The position numbers and the translations under genes are program-made. 64,000 nt of DNA from contig CANJKZ010000924.1 in NCBI GenBank assembly GCA_947471745.1, positions 186,001 through 250,000 of the forward strand. The letters are read 5' to 3'. The notes under the pieces are model-generated. The model saw nothing but the letters and a program-made list of their open reading frames with translations, did not search any database and had not been told where the DNA came from. Of this stretch, positions 53,126 to 63,808 are shown piece by piece (position 1 is the first letter of the stretch; each line of letters begins with the position of its first letter). The stretch comes from Closterium sp. Naga37s-1. Lineage: Eukaryota > Streptophyta > Zygnematophyceae > Desmidiales > Closteriaceae.

Positions 53126-54175
53126 GAGACGAGGCAGGGAGGGGTGACCAAGGCGGTGGTGCCAAAGAAGAGTCCCGTGTGAGAGAGGACGACACGAGCA
53201 GGGGGCAGACGCCGGACTAGACCTGGACGCAGCAGCAAACACCTGACCAGACGCGGCTACCTGACCAGACGCAGTGACAGGAGGAGACACAGTAGTCAGT
53301 GTGTAGAGGCTCGACCCAGGCCGACGGGTGAACGTGGCCAGGTGGCGGCCCGTCCGAGAGCAAGTACAGTGGGTCACACGCTGACCTCCCGGGGTGAACT
53401 GGTCAACCCACACGTCCTGGAGGTCAGCTCCACTCACCAAGTTCGTAGAGAACGAGGGGAGGTGGAGTCCCGATAGTAAGCCCGACGGGGCCGCAGGACA
53501 CGGTAGAACCGTGGAGGAGTGCGCAAGGACTGGGCCCCCAGAAGGGTCAGCCAGGGAGACTGCAACCGGTCGACTGAGCGGCGTGAGTGTGGTGCTGTCG
53601 CGGAAGAAGGAGCGCGAAGCACCTGAGTCAAGTGTGAAGGTGTGCAAGGCCTCAGTATTTGCAGTGCCAGAGAGAGCAGACTCACCAGCACCTGTAGCAG
53701 CAGACTCACTAGCACCTGTAGCAGCAGACTCACTAGCACCTGGAGCAGCAGACTCACTAGCACCTAGAGCAGCAGCCTCAATGCCCGGGTTGGGCGGAAC
53801 ACACAGGTAACAGTCACCCTCAGCACTATCAGTCACAGCATACATGGCAGCAAGGATAGCATCGAAATCAAGATCAAAGATAGCAACATTCTGCCTCAGC
53901 AGATCACCCCAGCGGGGGAGCTCAGCGCCGTCAGGAAACTGCGCACGCCAGGCGTCAGTCAGGCGACCGAAGCAGCGCTGCGAAGTGTGCGGCAGTCCGC
54001 ACGTCTCTCCACGGCGCCCGCCTGTGCGAAGAACGTAAGTGCAGGGACCAACACCCCCAGCCCTCCCACGCCCAGCGTACCACTCACGAAGCTGCTGGGG
54101 CGAAAGGGTCTCACGGGAACGCGGCTGCTGCTGGCGCTGGCTACCGCCAAAGCCTCCACGCGGTGCGGTACCTCC
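53126..54175 (-). pseudogene. Copia-3 gag tail and protease
   Basis: After the gag stop at 54176-54178 the same frame gives ETLSPQQLREWYAG (54074-54097), a knuckle C-X13-C-X3-H-X4-C at 53972-54043, LTDAWRAQFPDGAELP and FDLDFDAILAAMYAV, then four SAATGASE-type repeats. Protease: HTFTLDSGASRSFFRD, ADPSGGPVLAHSSTVLPC and HLPSFSTNLVS. The frame runs to the zinc-domain start LLWHHRLGH, so protease itself is intact. Confidence 0.9.
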
Positions 54176-55135
54176 TCAGCCAGCACCACCACCGCCTCCA
54201 CCGCCTCCACCTCCACCGCCGTTGCCGCTGCCTCCACCACCTCCACTGCCGCCCCCACTCCCGCCACCACCCCCACCGCCACCGCCACCCCCTCCGCCCC
54301 CTCCACCGCCTCCACCGCCGCCCCCTCCGTCCCCTCCACCACCCCTGCCCCCCTTGCCCTTGCCGTTGCGGCGCCTCCCACTAGGAGGAGACGCAGCCCC
54401 GACCTCCTCAGTGCCAACGAGGTCGACAGCAGCAGCAGAAGCAACAGAGGGGAGAAGGGGGACGGGGGAGCACCCCTCAAAGAAAGGGGCGCGAGGGTCG
54501 CCGCGAGAAGCACCTACAGCAACAATACTCTTCTCTGCTGCAGTAAGGCGCTCCTCAAGCAGGTCGACGGTGAGCTCAGTGGGGCAAAGGGAGAGAAAGT
54601 GGTCCCTGACTGAGGAGAGGGAGTCAGGGAGACGGGTGACCAGGTAGTAGAGAGTGATGTACATGGGGGGGGGGTTCTTGGCACAGAACTCAGTGGGAAG
54701 CGCAGCGCGGTAGCGGGTGTCACTAGTGCGGAGGTGAGTAATGAGGTCAGCGACTGTGGCAAAGGCAGCAAGGTCAGGGAACAGGTACGGCAGCATGAGG
54801 CGGCTGAGAGCAGCAGTGGCAGGGGAGGAGTAGCGTGCAACAACAGCGTCATACAGAGACTTTGCAGTCTTGTACTGGCCAAATTGCGCGCGCTGAGCAG
54901 ACGGCAGGTGACTACGAACAGCAAGACGAGCAACAGCGTCACGAGTAGTCCACTGCGAGCGAACCGTACTGTCAGCAGTGGCAGCAGGTGCCGGAGAGAC
55001 ACCGGACGTGTGATCGAACAGGGAGACTCCGTCCTTGGAGTCGCACTGGAGAAACAGCTGTAGGTCGTCTACCCTAACCTCGAAGTCAACAGCACGACCC
55101 TCAGCATCAAAGGTAAGCACAGTAGGACTAGCCAT
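54176..55135 (-). pseudogene. Copia-3 gag capsid region
   Basis: A 319-residue frame from an ATG (MASPTVLTFDAEGRAVDF). The core includes VDDLQLFLQCDSKDGVSLF, QWTTRDAVARLAVRSHLP, LITHLRTSDTRYRAALP and TELTVDLLEERLTAAE, a copia gag. It ends in a long Gly run and a TGA at 54176-54178. It is the reference for the gag core that Copia-1 and Copia-7 lack and Copia-4 keeps in part. Confidence 0.9.
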
Positions 55136-55149
55136 AGCGGCAGAAGCAG

Positions 55150-55860
55150 CAGTAGCAGCGGAAGTAGCAGGGGCAGGGCAGTGCGGCTCAGTAGGGCGGC
55201 GCGGCTAGACTGGGCGGCTCGGCTCGGCTGGGCGGCGCGGCTCGGCTGGGCGGCGCGGCTCGGCTGGGCGGCGCGGCTCGGCTGGGCGGCGCGGCTCGGC
55301 AGGGCGGCGCGGCTCGGCTGAGCGACGCGGCTCGGCTGGGTGGCGCGGGTGCTTACCAGGGGCGGGTGCAGGGCAGGGCCGCAGCAGGCGGTTAGGTCAG
55401 GGCCGTGACTGGGGCGGCAGCAGGGCAGGGCCGCGACTTGGCGGCGGAAGGGCAGGGCCGCGACTGGGGCGGCCGAAGGGCAGGGCCGCGACTCGTCGGC
55501 GGCAGAGCAGGGCCGCGACAGGGCGGCAGCAGGGCAGGGCCGCGGCTGGGCGGCGGTAGGTCAGGGCCGCGACGAGCAGCGGCAGGGCAGAGGCCGCGGC
55601 GGGCGGCAAGGTCGGGGCCGCGACAACGGGCGGCAGGGTAGGGCCGCAACGGGCGGTTAGGGTAGGCCGCGACGGGCGGCAAAGCAGGGCCGCGGGCGGC
55701 GGCAGGGCAGGGCCGCGACGTAGGGCGGCAGGGCAGGGCCACGACGGGCGGCAAAGCAGGGCCGCGACGGGCGGCGGATTAGGTCGCGACGGGGGGCTCA
55801 GGCAGGGTCGCGACTAGCACGACAGCAGGACAGGGCGCGCGACGGCGCAGGAGAGGCAGG
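55150..55860 (-). repeat. GC-rich tandem repeats in the Copia-3 leader
   Basis: An 18-bp array CTCGGCTGGGCGGCGCGG (55.20-55.35 kb), then irregular units of about 25-35 bp built on GGGCAGGGCCGCGACT (55.37-55.80 kb). They lie between the primer site and the gag ATG. Confidence 0.88.
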
Positions 55861-55901
55861 CGCGACAGCACGCTTCGGGCAGGAAGGAAATTTTCAGTGG
55901 T

Positions 55902-55947
55902 GGGCCCTAAAAAAACGTTCCCACGAGGGAACCTGCTCAGAATACCA
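55902..55947 (-). promoter_or_regulatory. Copia-3 primer-binding site and leader hairpin
   Basis: In the sense direction: TGGTATTCTGAGC primer site, hairpin GTTCCC-(TCGT)-GGGAAC (55917-55932), T-run, then AGGGCCCACC with GGGCCC at 55902-55907. The stem differs in sequence from Copia-1 and Copia-4 but keeps pairing and position. Confidence 0.82.
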
Positions 55948-56077
55948 TGTCAGAATGAGAACGAAGGAATGACTGAACTAGAAAGCAGGTGGGTACAAGT
56001 AGGAAACCTAAAAGTGTTGTACCCTATATCAACTACCCCACTACAGCCTACACAGACTATAGCATATATGTTTGACA
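55948..56077 (-). repeat. Copia-3 5' LTR
   Basis: 130 bp, three differences from the 3' copy. Inverted repeat at 55991-55998 and 56017-56024. Followed by the target duplication AATTT (56078-56082). Confidence 0.96.
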
Positions 56078-56082
56078 AATTT

Positions 56083-56460
56083 TTGAATAAACATTCATGT
56101 AGTAACGAAACCCTAACGCGAAGATGACTGCAGCGAGGACGAAGACCGAGCGACACAGACAGTTATCGAAGACGGTTGAAAGCATAAAATTTTTGAAGTG
56201 CAAACGCGGGAAATGCATTCAAACATTTACCGTGGCGCATATTGTTACCGAACCATACGTCTGGCATTCCCGATGTAGACTGGCCCTAAGGGAAATGTAC
56301 CCCCTCATAGTACATGGCTAGCTAGGACTTTTCGTATTCCACTGTGTTCCTATATAAACCATTGTACCGCATTCTAATAGTCACTTCTGTCGAGACTCAA
56401 ATCTCCTTCTTCTGACAGGGTCCGTACCCGGCTTCACTAGCAATCTTCCGCTGCTACACT
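56083..56460 (+). repeat. Copia-B 3' LTR, continued
   Basis: Resumes TTGAATAAAC and matches the 5' LTR from about 43375 to 43750, including AAACCCTAA at 56108-56116 and the stretch TTCTGACAGGGTCCGTACCC. It breaks at ACACT, where the 5' LTR continues AAGTGCGATC. Several substitutions and small indels separate the two copies. Confidence 0.93.
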
Positions 56461-56590
56461 TGTCAAATTGTACTTGTTCTCTGTAGGCAATAGTGGGGCA
56501 TACCCTAAAGGGTTCAACACTTTAGGGTTAGGCAGTACTTGTACTCATGCTTCCTACCTAGTCAACCATTCGTACGTTCCTATTCTGACA
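56461..56590 (+). repeat. Copia-4 5' LTR
   Basis: 130 bp, TGTCAAATTG to ATTCTGACA. It carries TTTAGGGTTA at 56521-56530 and a weaker form of the family inverted repeat (GGTTCAA and TTGTACTC). The left flank is ACACT. Confidence 0.93.
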
Positions 56591-56642
56591 TGGTATTCAG
56601 AGCGGGTCCATCCTCCATAGGACCGCTCCGTTAGGGCCCACC
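56591..56642 (+). promoter_or_regulatory. Copia-4 primer-binding site and leader hairpin
   Basis: TGGTATTCAGAGC primer site (one extra T relative to TGGTATCAGAGC), GGTCC and GGACC stem at 56605-56624, then TTAGGGCCCACC with GGGCCC at 56634-56639. Confidence 0.82.
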
Positions 56643-56814
56643 ACTATTTTCGACCTGCCCGAACTGCCCGAACTGCCCGTACTGCTCTGCCCGAACAGCG
56701 TTCCTCACGCTGCCCTGCCTGCGCAGCCCCACGTGCTCTGCTCTGCCCGTCGCGCTGCCCGCTTGCTGCCTAGCGCGCGACCCGCACGCTGCCCTGCTCG
56801 CGCTCTGCCCTGCC

Positions 56815-57490
56815 CTGCCCTGCAGCCAGCGCGCCGCTCTGCCCTGCAGCCCGCACGTCGCCCTGCCCTGCAGCTTGCGCACCGCCCTGCCCTGCAGCCC
56901 ACGCGTCGCCCTGCCCTGCAGCTAGCACGCCGCCCTGCCCTGCAGCCCGCGCGTCGCCCTGCCCTGCGGCCCGCGCGCCGCCCTGCCCTGCAGCTTGCGC
57001 GCCGCCCTACCCTGCAGCTCACGCGCCGCCTTGCCCTGCAGCCCGCGCGTCGCCCTGCCCTGCAGCTAACGCGCCGCCCTGCCCTGCAGCTTGCGCGCCG
57101 CCCTGCCCTGCCGCTCGCGCGCCGCCCTGCCCTGCAGCCCGTGCGTCGCCCTGCCCTGCAGCCCGCGCGTCGCCCTGCCCTGCAGCTTGCGCGCCGCCCT
57201 GCCCTGCAGCCCGCGCGTCACCCTGCCCTGCAGCTAGCGCGCCGCCCTGCCCTGCAGCCCGCGCGCCGCCCTACTCTGCAGCCCGCGGGTCGCCCTGCCC
57301 TGCAGCTTGCGCGCCGCTCTGCCCTGCAGCCCGCGCGCTGCCCTGCCCTGCAGCCCGTGCGCCGCCCTGCACCGCAGCCCGTGCGCCGCCCTGCCTTGCA
57401 GCCCGCGCGCCGCCCTGCCGTGCAGCCGTGCGCCGCCCTGCCCTGCAGCCCGCGCGCCGCCCTGCCCTGCAACCCTCGCGCCGCCCTGCC
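56815..57490 (+). repeat. 24-bp minisatellite in the Copia-4 leader
   Basis: Units such as GCCCTGCCCTGCAGCCCGCG CGCC repeated about 28 times. The 24-bp period keeps one frame open as the 8-residue repeat RRPALQPA, which runs on past the gag ATG region in another frame. I treat it as leader DNA, not as a proven protein. Confidence 0.9.
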
Positions 57491-57562
57491 TGCGCGCTGC
57501 CTTAACTGCCAGCACGCTGCTCTAGTTGCCCACGCCCTGCCCTCGCCGCTACACTGCCCGTC

Positions 57563-58060
57563 ATGGCAACGCCACCGGTCTTAGCCTTTGACGCCGACGG
57601 ACTCCCGTACCGGTTCGACTTTTGGATTTATTGCCTGCGCTTGCATCTCCGGTGTTACATCAGAGATGGTGTCTCCCTACTCGAGCACACGTCGGGGTCA
57701 CTTCCGGCCCCCGCGACTCCCACTGAGCCTGGTGCTGACGCTGACGAGGACGTGCAGAGGCGGTACCGGGCGGACAGCCTCGCCTACAGACAGTGGACGG
57801 AGCGCGACGCTGTTGCCCAGCGTGCCGTCCGATCTCTCCTGCCGGTCGACCAGAGGGACCACTTTCGACAGGTGACGTCGGCCCAGGCTTTGTTCGACGC
57901 TGTTGTTAGACACTACTCCTCCCTCTCTCCTGCCACCTAGCCTCTACAGTAGCGGCAGCAGAGTCAGCCGGAGACCCCCTCGCCGCAACAGCTTAGGGAG
58001 TGTTTTTCTCAGCGTCGCGTCCCTGGTGGTGTAGAGGCTTCTAGTCTAGGTGCCTGTGAG
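57563..58060 (+). pseudogene. Copia-4 partial gag
   Basis: Starts MATPPVLAFDADGLPYRFDF, like Copia-3 gag, and continues through QWTERDAVAQRAVRSLLP and SAQALFDAVVRHYSSLSPAT. It then meets TAG at 57938-57940 and TAG eight bases on. The second half of the capsid and the knuckle are missing. The same frame resumes with TPSPQQLRECFSQRR (57985-58008), where the usual Trp is Cys. Confidence 0.87.
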
Positions 58061-59198
58061 CCTGGTAGCACTGTTACAGCACCTGTGGAGGCTTTACACA
58101 CCTTCACGCTTGACTCATGCGCGACTCGCTGCTTCTTCCGCGACTGCACCACAGTCACACCGCTCACTGCACCTGTCCCGGTCAGTCTCGCTGACCCCTC
58201 TGGGGGCCCAGTCGTAGCACGTGCCTCCACCGTTCTCCCTTGTCCGGCAGCCCCCTCAGGCTCCCTCACAGGTTTCCACCTCCCCTCGTTCTCTAAGAAC
58301 TTGGTGAGTAATGCTGTCCTCCAGGACCAGTTTGTCACTGTGACTACTCCTGGTGGTGAGCTTGTGGCGATCTGTACGGACTCACGCACTGGCGAGCACC
58401 TTGCCACTTTCACTCGGAGCCCTGGGTATGGCCTGTACACACTGACCACTGAGTCCGCACAGGTAGCTGCGTCGGGTCAGGTAGCTGCGTCGGGTCAGTT
58501 CGCTGCGTCTTGTTCGTGCCGGCTACTCTCGCACCAGACTCTCCTCTGGCACTACCGTCTTGGTCACCCCTCCCTGTCGCGCTTGCATGGCATGCACTCT
58601 CGTCTCCTTGTCTCTGGCCTCCCTAGGTCCCTGTCCCCGCTCCCGCGCTCGCTTGCACCGCCGTGCCTTCCCTGCGTCGAGGGGCGGCAGCGCGCGGCTC
58701 CTCACTCCTCCTCGTTTCCGCCGACCACTGCTCCTCTGCAGACTCTCCACATGGACGTGTGGGGCCCAGCCCGCGTCCGTGGACAGGACCAGGAGCGCTA
58801 CTTTCTGCTGGTTGTTGACGACTACACGCGCTACACCTCGGTCTTCCCCTTGCGGAGCAAGGCGGATGTCCGAGGTGTTTTGATCGACTGGATCATCGCT
58901 GTTCGTCGCCAGCTGAGCGCTCGGTTTGAGCAGGACCTCCAGGTCCTGCGACTGCACTCTGACAGAGGCGGTGAGTTTTCTTCCGGCCTCCTTCGGGACT
59001 TTTGTCGTGCGGAGGGCATCCGCCAGACGTTCACGCTTCCGGCCTCTCCGCAGCAGAATGGGATTGCTGAGTGCCACATTGGCTTAGTCATGGACGTTGC
59101 TCGCACGTCCATGATCCATGCGGATGCTCCCCATTTTCTGTGGCCGTTTGCGGTCCGATACGCCGCGCATCAGCTCAACCTCTGGCCCCGTGTCTCTG
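58061..59198 (+). pseudogene. Copia-4 protease and integrase, truncated
   Basis: An open frame through protease, whose active site reads TLDSCATRCFF (DSGAS changed to DSCAT), the zinc domain WHYRLGH and CLPCVEGRQ, the core HMDVWGP, LHSDRGGEF and QQNGIAECHIG (Glu kept, the Arg after it lost), ending at LWPRVS where Copia-5 begins. No nonsense codon in this part. Confidence 0.93.
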
Positions 59199-59330
59199 TG
59201 TTACGATAAGAATGAATTGATAGAAAATGTGAAGTACAACCCTAGATATAGCAAACCCTAATCATGCAAGTAAGTAGAAATGTAACACCTAGACTAACCT
59301 AAACAACACATATAAATATATATGTTGACA
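59199..59330 (-). repeat. Copia-5 3' LTR
   Basis: 132 bp; in sense it starts TGTCAACATA at 59330 and ends CGTAACA at 59199. AAACCCTAA at 59253-59261. A CTATGGGGGTG polypurine tract precedes it. The left flank CTCTG should recur at the far end outside the window. Confidence 0.9.
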
Positions 59331-59546
59331 CACCCCCATAGTCTAGGTGACGGAAGTCCTGTAGAAACAACAAGAGCAAGCAACGGTCACAAGACCAGTC
59401 TACAAGAACAAGACAAATCTCAGGGTGGAGCTCAAAGTCACCACACACTCCGAGAGCAAGCAAGGGGCCACAAGGCCAGTCCACATGCAGGTATATAGCA
59501 AATATAAAGAGATGCAAGAGTACAAGACATGCAGGACAAGGCATCT
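59331..59546 (-). other. Copia-5 3' untranslated region
   Basis: About 215 bp between the RNase H stop and the LTR, ending in CTATGGGGGTG. No coding signal. Confidence 0.75.
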
Positions 59547-62171
59547 CTAAGCAAGCAAGTGAGGACGGGCAGGCACAAGGCCAAGCTGAGTGCAGAAACG
59601 CTGGTGGTCACAAGGCGGCAACGCCTTGGTGAAGATATCTGCCGTGTTGGCCTCAGAGACCACACGTCGAACGAGTGCCTGTCCACGCTGCTGCAACTCA
59701 CGCAGAAGGAAGTAACGAAGCTGGATGTGCTTCGCCTTCCCAACCAGTCGGGGCTCCTCACACAACAGGACAGCAGACCTGTTGTCGGCGAACAAGACTG
59801 GGGGAGAGCGAGGCCGCTCACCAAGGTCGGTGAGAAGGAAAGACAGCCAGCGAAGCTCCTGAGCGGCCATGGCCGCAGCGTACACCTCTGCCTCACAGCT
59901 GGAACCGGCGACGGACGACGCCCGAGTCGACCGCCACGAAACAGCACCTGCCCCGAGGTTAAAGGAGTACCCCTGTGTAGACCGACGCGTCTCCGCGTCG
60001 TCGGCCCACGACGAGTCCGAGTAACCTGTGAGTGTAACTGGCTGCTTCCCTCCAAGGACAAGTCCCATGCCTGATGTACTCGCCACATACTTCGCCACCC
60101 TCTTAGCAGCGTACCAGTGGGAAGGTCGGTGTCTCCCAGGCGCAACAAAGCGCGCAAGGACGCTAAGAGGGTAAGCTAGGTCTGGGCGAGTACAGGTCAT
60201 CAGGTACATGAGACAACCCACCAGCTCAGGATATGGACCACTGGACTCAAATGACTCGTCCGAAGGTGGAGCCGTGAGCCCATGATCCACACCAAGAGGG
60301 GTGAGCTGTACCTTGGAGAACGGGAAGCGAAACCGCGTGAGGATCTGCTCGACCATATGCGACTGAGTCAGCGTAATGGTGCGAGCTGCCCTGTCCCTGG
60401 TGATCTGCAGGCCAAGGTAGTGCTGCAGCTCACCAAGGTCAGTGCAAGTGTGTCTCCTCTGCAGTTCCTCCTTTACGGAGGCCAGCGCGCGTCGGTCGGG
60501 AGTGGCGAACACTAGGTCGTCGACGTAGACCAGGACAAAGAACGGGGTCGAGCCACGGCGAACGAACAGTGATGGGTCAGCAGACGACGGAAAGAAGTCA
60601 AGAGTTGCAAGGGTCAAGCGAAGTGTGTCGTGCCACTCACGTGGGGCCTGACGCAGGCCGTAGACTGGTCGACGCAGCTGCCACTGGGTCCCAGGTGGGA
60701 AAGAGCCAGTGAAGCCAGGCGGGCGACGCAGCCAGATCTGCTCGTGCAGGCTCCCCTGAAGGAACGCGGTGGAAAAGTCCAAGGAGTGCAACTCGTAGTC
60801 GCGCTGGGCTGCAATATGCAGCAACACCCGAAGAGTACTCATCTTCGGGGTGGGAGCGAAGGTCTGGAAGAAGTCCACCCCCTCTCGCTGACTGAAGCCT
60901 CTCGCAACATAGCGCGCCTTGAACACAGGTGGTGATCCAGGCGGCCGCTTCACCTTGTAGAGCCATCGGCCACTGACGACATTCGTCCCAGGTGGTGGGA
61001 CTGCGTCGACGTAAGTGCCTGTGGACCTATAAGATGCCATCTCTGCCTCCTCAGCTGCTATCCAGTACGAAGCCCAGGGTCCCGAGACCGCCTCGGCGTG
61101 AGTGCGAGGGATCGGGATGTCAAGGGCGTCTGGATCCCCCTCAGGGGCAAGCAGCATGGCGCAGAGATGAGGAACAGCGGCCGCAAGGAAACCAAGCTCG
61201 AACTGCCTGTCCTCTACGACCTCCAGCTGTGTCTGTAACTGCACCTGCTGCTGCGGCCGGGACTCCTGCTCTACCCTCTCCTGGTGCGGCCGTGACTCCT
61301 CCTCTACCCTCTCCTGCTGCGGCTGCAGCTGCACCCGCTGCTGCGACCGGGACTCCTGCGCTACCCTCTCGTGCTGCTGCTGTGACTCCTCCTCTACTCT
61401 CTCCTGCTGCTGCTGCTGCTGCTGTGCCCTCTCAAATCGCTCACGCTCCTCCCTCTCCAACCGGAGGAGACGCTGCTCACGGGTCAGGAAACGTACAGTG
61501 CGCGGTGTAGGCGCCACAGTGCCAGTGCCTCCAGCTCCAGCACCCCCAGAACCAGCACCTCCACCACCGACACCCCCGGGGCCTCCAGTACCTCCCGCAG
61601 GAACACCCCCAGGCTCCGCAGCAACCGACCGCAGAGAAGAAGGAGGAGGAAACTGCGGGACGGACGGGAAGCCAGGGGGTGAGGCAGGGCGAGGCCGCCG
61701 AGTCGAGGCTGTCGTGTCCTCCACAGGAGTGACCTCCACGCCCACAACCCCTGCACCCCCAGAGCCGACACCACCAGCTCCTGCAGCCCCAGTACCCTCA
61801 CCCTCCGCAACTGCACCTCCCGCACCCCCAGACACGACAGGGACTGGACGCTGCGGGGGGGAAGACTGCGGAGTGACGTGCGACACACCTGACGGGGCAG
61901 GACGCGAAGGGGGGGGGGCTACCGGGGCGACTGGTGGGGGCTCAAGGGTGAGGAACAGCGGGGGGGGAAAGGCCTCAGTACCTCGGTGGGGGCGACTCCT
62001 GTAGTAACAGACAGACTCGTCGAACGTGATGTCCTGCGAAGCGAAGAACTGGTAGGTGACCGGGTCGTAGAACACCCAGCCGGAGGCATCCAAAGGGAAG
62101 CCAAGAAAGACGCAGGCACGAGTGCGCGGAGACAACTTGTTCGCGCCAGGGCGCGAACGTGAGCCAGACAA
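59547..62171 (-). pseudogene. Copia-5 integrase C-terminus, linker, reverse transcriptase and RNase H
   Basis: An 874-residue open frame. It opens in the integrase tail (ACVFLGFPLDASGWVFY), passes a Pro/Gly linker, and then has a Gln/Glu-rich segment (61.2-61.44 kb) of repeated QQERVEEES-type units with a run of seven Gln, likely helical. RT: FQTFAPTPKMSTLRVLLH, LDFSTAFLQG and YVDDLVFATP with intact Asp pair. RNase H: GYSDSSWADD, GSSCEAEVYA, LFADNRSAVLL and the end ANTADIFTKALPPCDHQRFC. All catalytic residues are present; I see no lesion within this frame. Confidence 0.95.
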
Positions 62172-63808
62172 CCCCAGACGCGGAAGTCAGCTGCTACGCC
62201 CGGAGAACCTGTCCAAAGGGAGACCGGCGTCACCCTTGGCCGTGCGTCACTGGGCCACAGGTTCAGCTGGTGCGCGGCGTAGCGGACTGCCTGGGGCCAC
62301 AAGAACTGGGGGGCACCGGCATGGCACATGGAGGTCCGGGCAACCTCCATGACCAGGCCGATGCGTCGCTCGGCTACCCCGTTCTGTTGCGGTGATGCTG
62401 GTAGCGTGTAAGACTGGATGATCCCCCGACCCTGACAGAACGTCTCCAGGCGAGTGGAAGAAAACTCACCACCACGGTCCGAGTGTAGGCGAAGCCCACA
62501 CAGGCCCTGGGCGCCACCCCACGCTAGTAGCCACGGCTCGAGGACGGTAGGCACGTCGGCCTTCCGTCGCAAAGGGAAAACCGTGGTGTAGCGGGAGTAG
62601 TCGTCCACCACAATCAGGAAGTAGCGCTCCTGACGTGGGCCAAGGACCGGAGAGGGGCCCCAGACGTCCAAGTGCAGGGTCTCGAAGGGAGCCGTGGTGG
62701 GGGGGAACGAGGAGGAGTGAGGGGCAGCGCGCTGCCGACCCTCGACGCAAGGAGTGCACAGCGGCGCAGGCGAGCGGGGAAGCGGTGCAAGCGACCCTGG
62801 GAGACCTGAGACCAGACGGTAACGTGCCATCCTACTGAGACGCGGGAACGACGGGTGACCTAGACGGTGGTGCCAGAGGACCGACGGGTGGGTGAGGGAC
62901 CGACAGTCACACGACACAGCAGCTACCTGACCTGACCTGACCTGACCCGACTCAGTGTGGTGGGACCCAGTGTGTAGTGAGTACAGACCAGATCCCGGCT
63001 CTCTGTGGAATGTGGCCAGGGGCGCCCCAGTGGCACCGACAGTGCAGGAGGCAACAGGCTCGTCCAGTGGGAAAGTAGTGACTACGCCTAGGTCGTGAAG
63101 GTGACTGACACCCACCAGGTTCCTAGAGAACGAGGGGGTGTAGTAACCTGTAAGAAAACCTGAGGGAGCCGCCGGACACGGAAGAGTGGTGGTGCTGCTA
63201 GCAACTACACGTCCCACAGAGGGGTCAGCCAAGGCGACAGTGACTGGAGTGCGCAGTGGTGTGAGGTCGGTACAGTCGCGAAAGAAACAGCTGGACGCTC
63301 CAGAATCTAGGGTGAAGGAAAGCTGTGCAGTCTGTGGGGTCGCACCCGAACCAGCTACAAAGGCTAGTGCTAGACTAGTGGTAGCTGCAGCTTCTACACA
63401 AAGACCCTCAGAGGCGCCGGGACTGGAAACAACACACGCACCAAGACTGGAAACACAGGTCTCTACTCGTGCAGCCGGAAAGGGTCCTAGACCAGGCAGG
63501 TGAGACTCAACTGGTGCAGTAGTGCGCTGGCGAAGGCGCGAAGGCCAGTGCGGTGTAATAGCGTGAGGACTAAAACGCTCACGGTGGAGGTCGTCGAGTC
63601 GACGGTAGCAGCTGGACGCAGTGTGGTCAGGACTCCAGCAGGTAGTGCCAGCACCAGGGCCTGTCAGGGCCTGGTACCCGCAGGGGCCGACGTCTCGCCC
63701 ACTGCTAGCTGAGCCACTGCTGGGGGCGCCACACTTTGGACCCGCAGGCCCCCACTGACGGGAGTGCTGCGGCTGGCCCTGCTGCTGTAGAACCCTAGTA
63801 CATGCCAT
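61919..63808 (-). pseudogene. Copia-5 gag tail, protease and integrase
   Basis: A 629-residue open frame. Gag tail with a C-X13-C-X4-H-X4-C knuckle at 63608-63682, then protease LSFTLDSGASSCFFRD and ADPSVGRVVASSTTTLPC, zinc domain WHHRLGH and CTPCVEGRQ, and core HLDVWGP, LHSDRGGEF and PQQNGVAERR. The correct frame ends near 62150 (VWGCLAHVR); the last 80 residues are out of frame. The shift coincides with an 8-bp palindrome. One repair of frame would join it to the RT frame, so the polyprotein is nearly whole. Confidence 0.94.

Larger units (their letters stand above)
48608..56077 (-). mobile_element. Copia-3, full-length copia element with 130-bp LTRs
   Basis: Flanked by AATTT on both sides, a perfect 5-bp duplication inside the Copia-B 3' LTR. 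LTRs of 130 bp differ at three positions (2.3 percent). It is the most complete member of the 130-bp-LTR group here, with a full gag. It carries stops in gag, protease and integrase and frameshifts in the linker and RNase H end, so it is inactive. Confidence 0.96.
43358..56460 (+). mobile_element. Copia-B, copia element with 446-bp LTR, 3' LTR split by later insertions
   Basis: 5' LTR, primer site TGGTATGAGAGCC, gag, integrase, RT-RNase H, polypurine tract, then the first 18 bases of the 3' LTR (48590-48607). Copia-3 is inserted there with an AATTT duplication. The LTR resumes at 56083 and stops at 56460 where Copia-4 begins. No protease motif is found. At least three Trp-to-stop changes and several frameshifts are present. 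Its RT lineage differs from the 130-bp-LTR group. Confidence 0.93.
56461..59198 (+). mobile_element. Copia-4, 5' part of a copia element
   Basis: A 130-bp LTR, primer site, 24-bp repeat leader, partial gag, protease and integrase of the 130-bp-LTR group, inserted in the Copia-B 3' LTR. It is cut at 59198 in the integrase by the Copia-5 3' LTR. Its remaining half should lie beyond 64000. Confidence 0.93.

Noticed and set aside
56705-57584. 283-residue RRPALQPA repeat protein
   Set aside because: The 24-bp leader repeat keeps a frame open by length alone; the real gag start at 57563 lies in a different frame.
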